Source of the DNA: Massilia eburnea
Lineage (GTDB): Bacteria > Pseudomonadota > Gammaproteobacteria > Burkholderiales > Burkholderiaceae_D
Direction: 5' to 3'
Length of the DNA stretch: 64,000 nt
NCBI RefSeq assembly: GCF_009720745.1
Contig: NZ_WNKX01000011.1
Coordinates: 62,001 to 126,000 of the forward strand
Shown: positions 62,665 to 64,000 of the stretch, one piece after another
Layout: each line of letters starts with the position of its first letter
How positions within the stretch are numbered: the stretch's first letter is position 1
Made by a program: the position numbers and the translations under genes
Notes under the pieces: model-generated
Database searches by the model: none
Told to the model about the DNA's origin: nothing
The model's input: the letters and a program-made list of their open reading frames with translations, nothing else

Positions 62665-63141
62665 TCAACGTTTGCAGGGCTTGCCTTCGTATTGTTTGCC
62701 GATGACTTTGTATTCGCTGCCGTTCCAGCGCTCGACGGGGAAGCAGAATCCGGGGCCGCCGATCTCGAGGTCGGGCCAGCCGTCTTTACCTTTGGTCTTC
62801 TGAACGATCAGGATGCCGACGCCGCGCGACATGACTTCCCAGCTGCCGTCAGCTTGTTTGCTGACCAGGGTGTAGCCGACGCCGGTATCGCCAAAGCAGG
62901 CGCTGCTGCCCTCCGTGATGACGGCCTCGGGACGACCGTCACCATTGATGTCCTGTACCTGGTCTATCGCGCCAGGCACGTAGCTGGCGCTCGAATCCTT
63001 GCATGATTTCCACTGCTTGCCGTGTTGTTTGAATCCCGCTGCCTTGAATGCGGCAGCCTCGTCGGCTGGCGGCAAAGCACTGGTCCCGGCCAGCGCAGCC
63101 TGGCATAGCACCAAGCTAATTATTGTGACGACAACTTTCAT
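62665..63141 (-). CDS. Secreted protein with FG-GAP/EF-hand-like calcium motif, unknown function
   Basis: A 158-residue protein with a signal peptide (KVVVTIISLVLCQAALAG) and a strong GGAAGGAG ribosome site. The segment VQDINGDGRPEAVITEGSSA contains a DxNxDG loop as in calcium-binding FG-GAP or EF-hand-like repeats. Cysteines (KSCKDS, SACFGD, GFCFP, PCKR) may form disulfides. It starts inside the PhyH gene 3' end (26-bp overlap), suggesting co-transcription. No specific family is recognised. Confidence 0.75.
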   Translation of the reverse strand: MKVVVTIISLVLCQAALAGTSALPPADEAAAFKAAGFKQHGKQWKSCKDSSASYVPGAIDQVQDINGDGRPEAVITEGSSACFGDTGVGYTLVSKQADGSWEVMSRGVGILIVQKTKGKDGWPDLEIGGPGFCFPVERWNGSEYKVIGKQYEGKPCKR

Positions 63142-63805
63142 AGCACACTCCTTCCTGCTCCCGCCATTCTATACCTTGCGGCATGCTAGCTGGACCAAAA
63201 AGGAAATGCAGCACTCGGCGCCTGCTGGCGCCAGAGGATTTGGAAGACCGATGCAGCAGCAGCGGCTTCATCGCCAACACGTCGCCTGCCCGTGCAGGGC
63301 AAGCCCGCTCACCGGCCCGCAGCGCAGCCGCATTTTGCGCACTGATCACGCCCTGTGTGTGCGAACCAGGCACCACATAGAGCGGCCCGTCTTCCGCAGC
63401 GCAGGTGTCGAGATGCAAACGCACGGCGACCAATTGTTCAAGAATCGCCAGCGGCGGCTGGACATACCAGCCATCCTCCTTCAGCGACCAGCCTCGCATG
63501 CCGTCCGCATCGGTGCGCCTTCGCACCGGAATGCTCAAGTCCTGGTGGACCGGCACCAGCCAATTGACCGACTCGGACTTTTCAAACAAGGTGCATTGCA
63601 CCGCCATGTGGCCTGCTGGAAGAATTCCCGCCATGGCTGGGGAATCAAGGAATTGCGCGGCCAGCTCGGCGCACCATGATTGCGCAAGCAAAGCACGAGA
63701 ACCGGGGCCGCTGATCGAAGGGAGATGCCCCATCAACTGCGCGCATTGCGCAGCGTCGAGCAAACCAGGAACAATATCGAAACCGTGCCGCTGGAAATGA
63801 TTCAA
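63116..63805 (-). CDS. Phytanoyl-CoA dioxygenase (PhyH) family protein
   Basis: A 229-residue predicted Fe(II)/2-oxoglutarate oxygenase. The TTG start overlaps the upstream ORF stop (TTGA); no ATG lies near the N-terminus. The His-x-Asp pair is His87/Asp89 in VPVHQDLSIPV, the distal His is in KPLLLHRSSKSS, and VVPGSHTQGV is the typical PhyH segment after the core strand. It hydroxylates an unknown small molecule. Confidence 0.8.
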   Translation of the reverse strand: MNHFQRHGFDIVPGLLDAAQCAQLMGHLPSISGPGSRALLAQSWCAELAAQFLDSPAMAGILPAGHMAVQCTLFEKSESVNWLVPVHQDLSIPVRRRTDADGMRGWSLKEDGWYVQPPLAILEQLVAVRLHLDTCAAEDGPLYVVPGSHTQGVISAQNAAALRAGERACPARAGDVLAMKPLLLHRSSKSSGASRRRVLHFLFGPASMPQGIEWREQEGVCYESCRHNN

Positions 63806-64000
63806 GGCTGGGCGTAGAAGACCAAGGAGCTGCCGAGGGTCAGTGCTTCTTCAATGTGAGGATGCAGGTCCTTGAAAGGCGCTTTTTCCAGCATATCGGC
63901 TTGCAGGATGCTGAAGGCGTCCATCGCTACGTTTTCGAAACCGAACTTGCTGCACTCAATGATGGCCGCATCCCACAATGCGTCCGCCCCTTCCTGCAGC
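63802..64000 (-). CDS. C-terminal end of a hypothetical protein, cut by window edge
   Basis: Only the last 65 codons are visible: the frame is open to the right edge and ends at TGA 63802-63804. The peptide includes ALWDAAIIECSKFGFENVAM, KAPFKDLHPHIEEAL and SLVFYAQP. It is coupled to the PhyH gene (TTGA overlap). Coding is supported by the tight overlap and the globular-looking sequence, but the family is not recognised. Confidence 0.6.
   Translation of the reverse strand, partial: LQEGADALWDAAIIECSKFGFENVAMDAFSILQADMLEKAPFKDLHPHIEEALTLGSSLVFYAQP

Overview
The window is GC-rich, gene-dense bacterial chromosome. Short gaps, ATGA/GTGA stop-start overlaps and family content (TRAP and branched-chain amino acid ABC transporters, malonate decarboxylase, tungstate-linked formate dehydrogenase, GH36 galactosidase with a TonB receptor) point to a betaproteobacterium, most likely Oxalobacteraceae (Massilia/Duganella-like). 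That placement is inference; no rRNA or tRNA gene was seen.

Layout. 1-8.6 kb: the end of a zinc metallopeptidase, a prolyl oligopeptidase, and a 1630-residue cytoplasmic hybrid histidine kinase with seven HAMP-type repeats, GAF and three receiver domains, coupled to a CheR-like protein with altered motifs. 8.6-13.4 kb: a Tat-exported alpha-galactosidase divergent from a TonB-dependent receptor. 13.5-18.0 kb: a large ATPase-LuxR regulator followed by a three-gene cassette made of a small CNC-motif protein, a DUF692/MNIO multinuclear iron oxidase and a partner-like protein. This cassette is the best candidate for an undescribed peptide- or protein-modification system. 17.9-24.6 kb: LysR, an alpha/beta hydrolase and a branched-chain-type ABC transporter operon. 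24.5-30.7 kb: a binding protein, two glutathione transferases, an intergenic region with two minus-strand terminators, a YceI lipoprotein, a LysE exporter, a second hybrid kinase and an HD hydrolase. 31.0-31.7 kb: an orphan response regulator lying between two diverged copies of a 134-bp element that begins with paired DnaA-box-like sequences. 32-39.3 kb: an amidohydrolase, YceI, serine acetyltransferase, two MFS exporters and an Fe-S-type regulator. 39.4-49.2 kb: a GntR regulator, a TRAP transporter and mdcACDEGBH, a malonate uptake and decarboxylation unit. 49.2-58.1 kb: trxC and a hydrolase, then a minus-strand operon for formate dehydrogenase (fused FdsG-FdsB, FdsA, FdhD) running straight into the tungstate transporter tupBCA. 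58.2-64 kb: small membrane, hydrolase, TetR, mini-flagellar, phosphoribosyltransferase, C26 peptidase and PhyH-type genes, ending in a cut-off ORF.

Repeats tie the window together. Two families of long imperfect palindromes (A at 2589 and 13388; B at 32316 and 52721) all lie at gene 3' ends. One B copy lies inside the fdhD reading frame and supplies about its last 40 codons. A perfect 16-bp palindrome, TGTGCAAAATTGCACA, occurs in two divergent promoter regions (10951 and 18871) and may mark a shared regulator.
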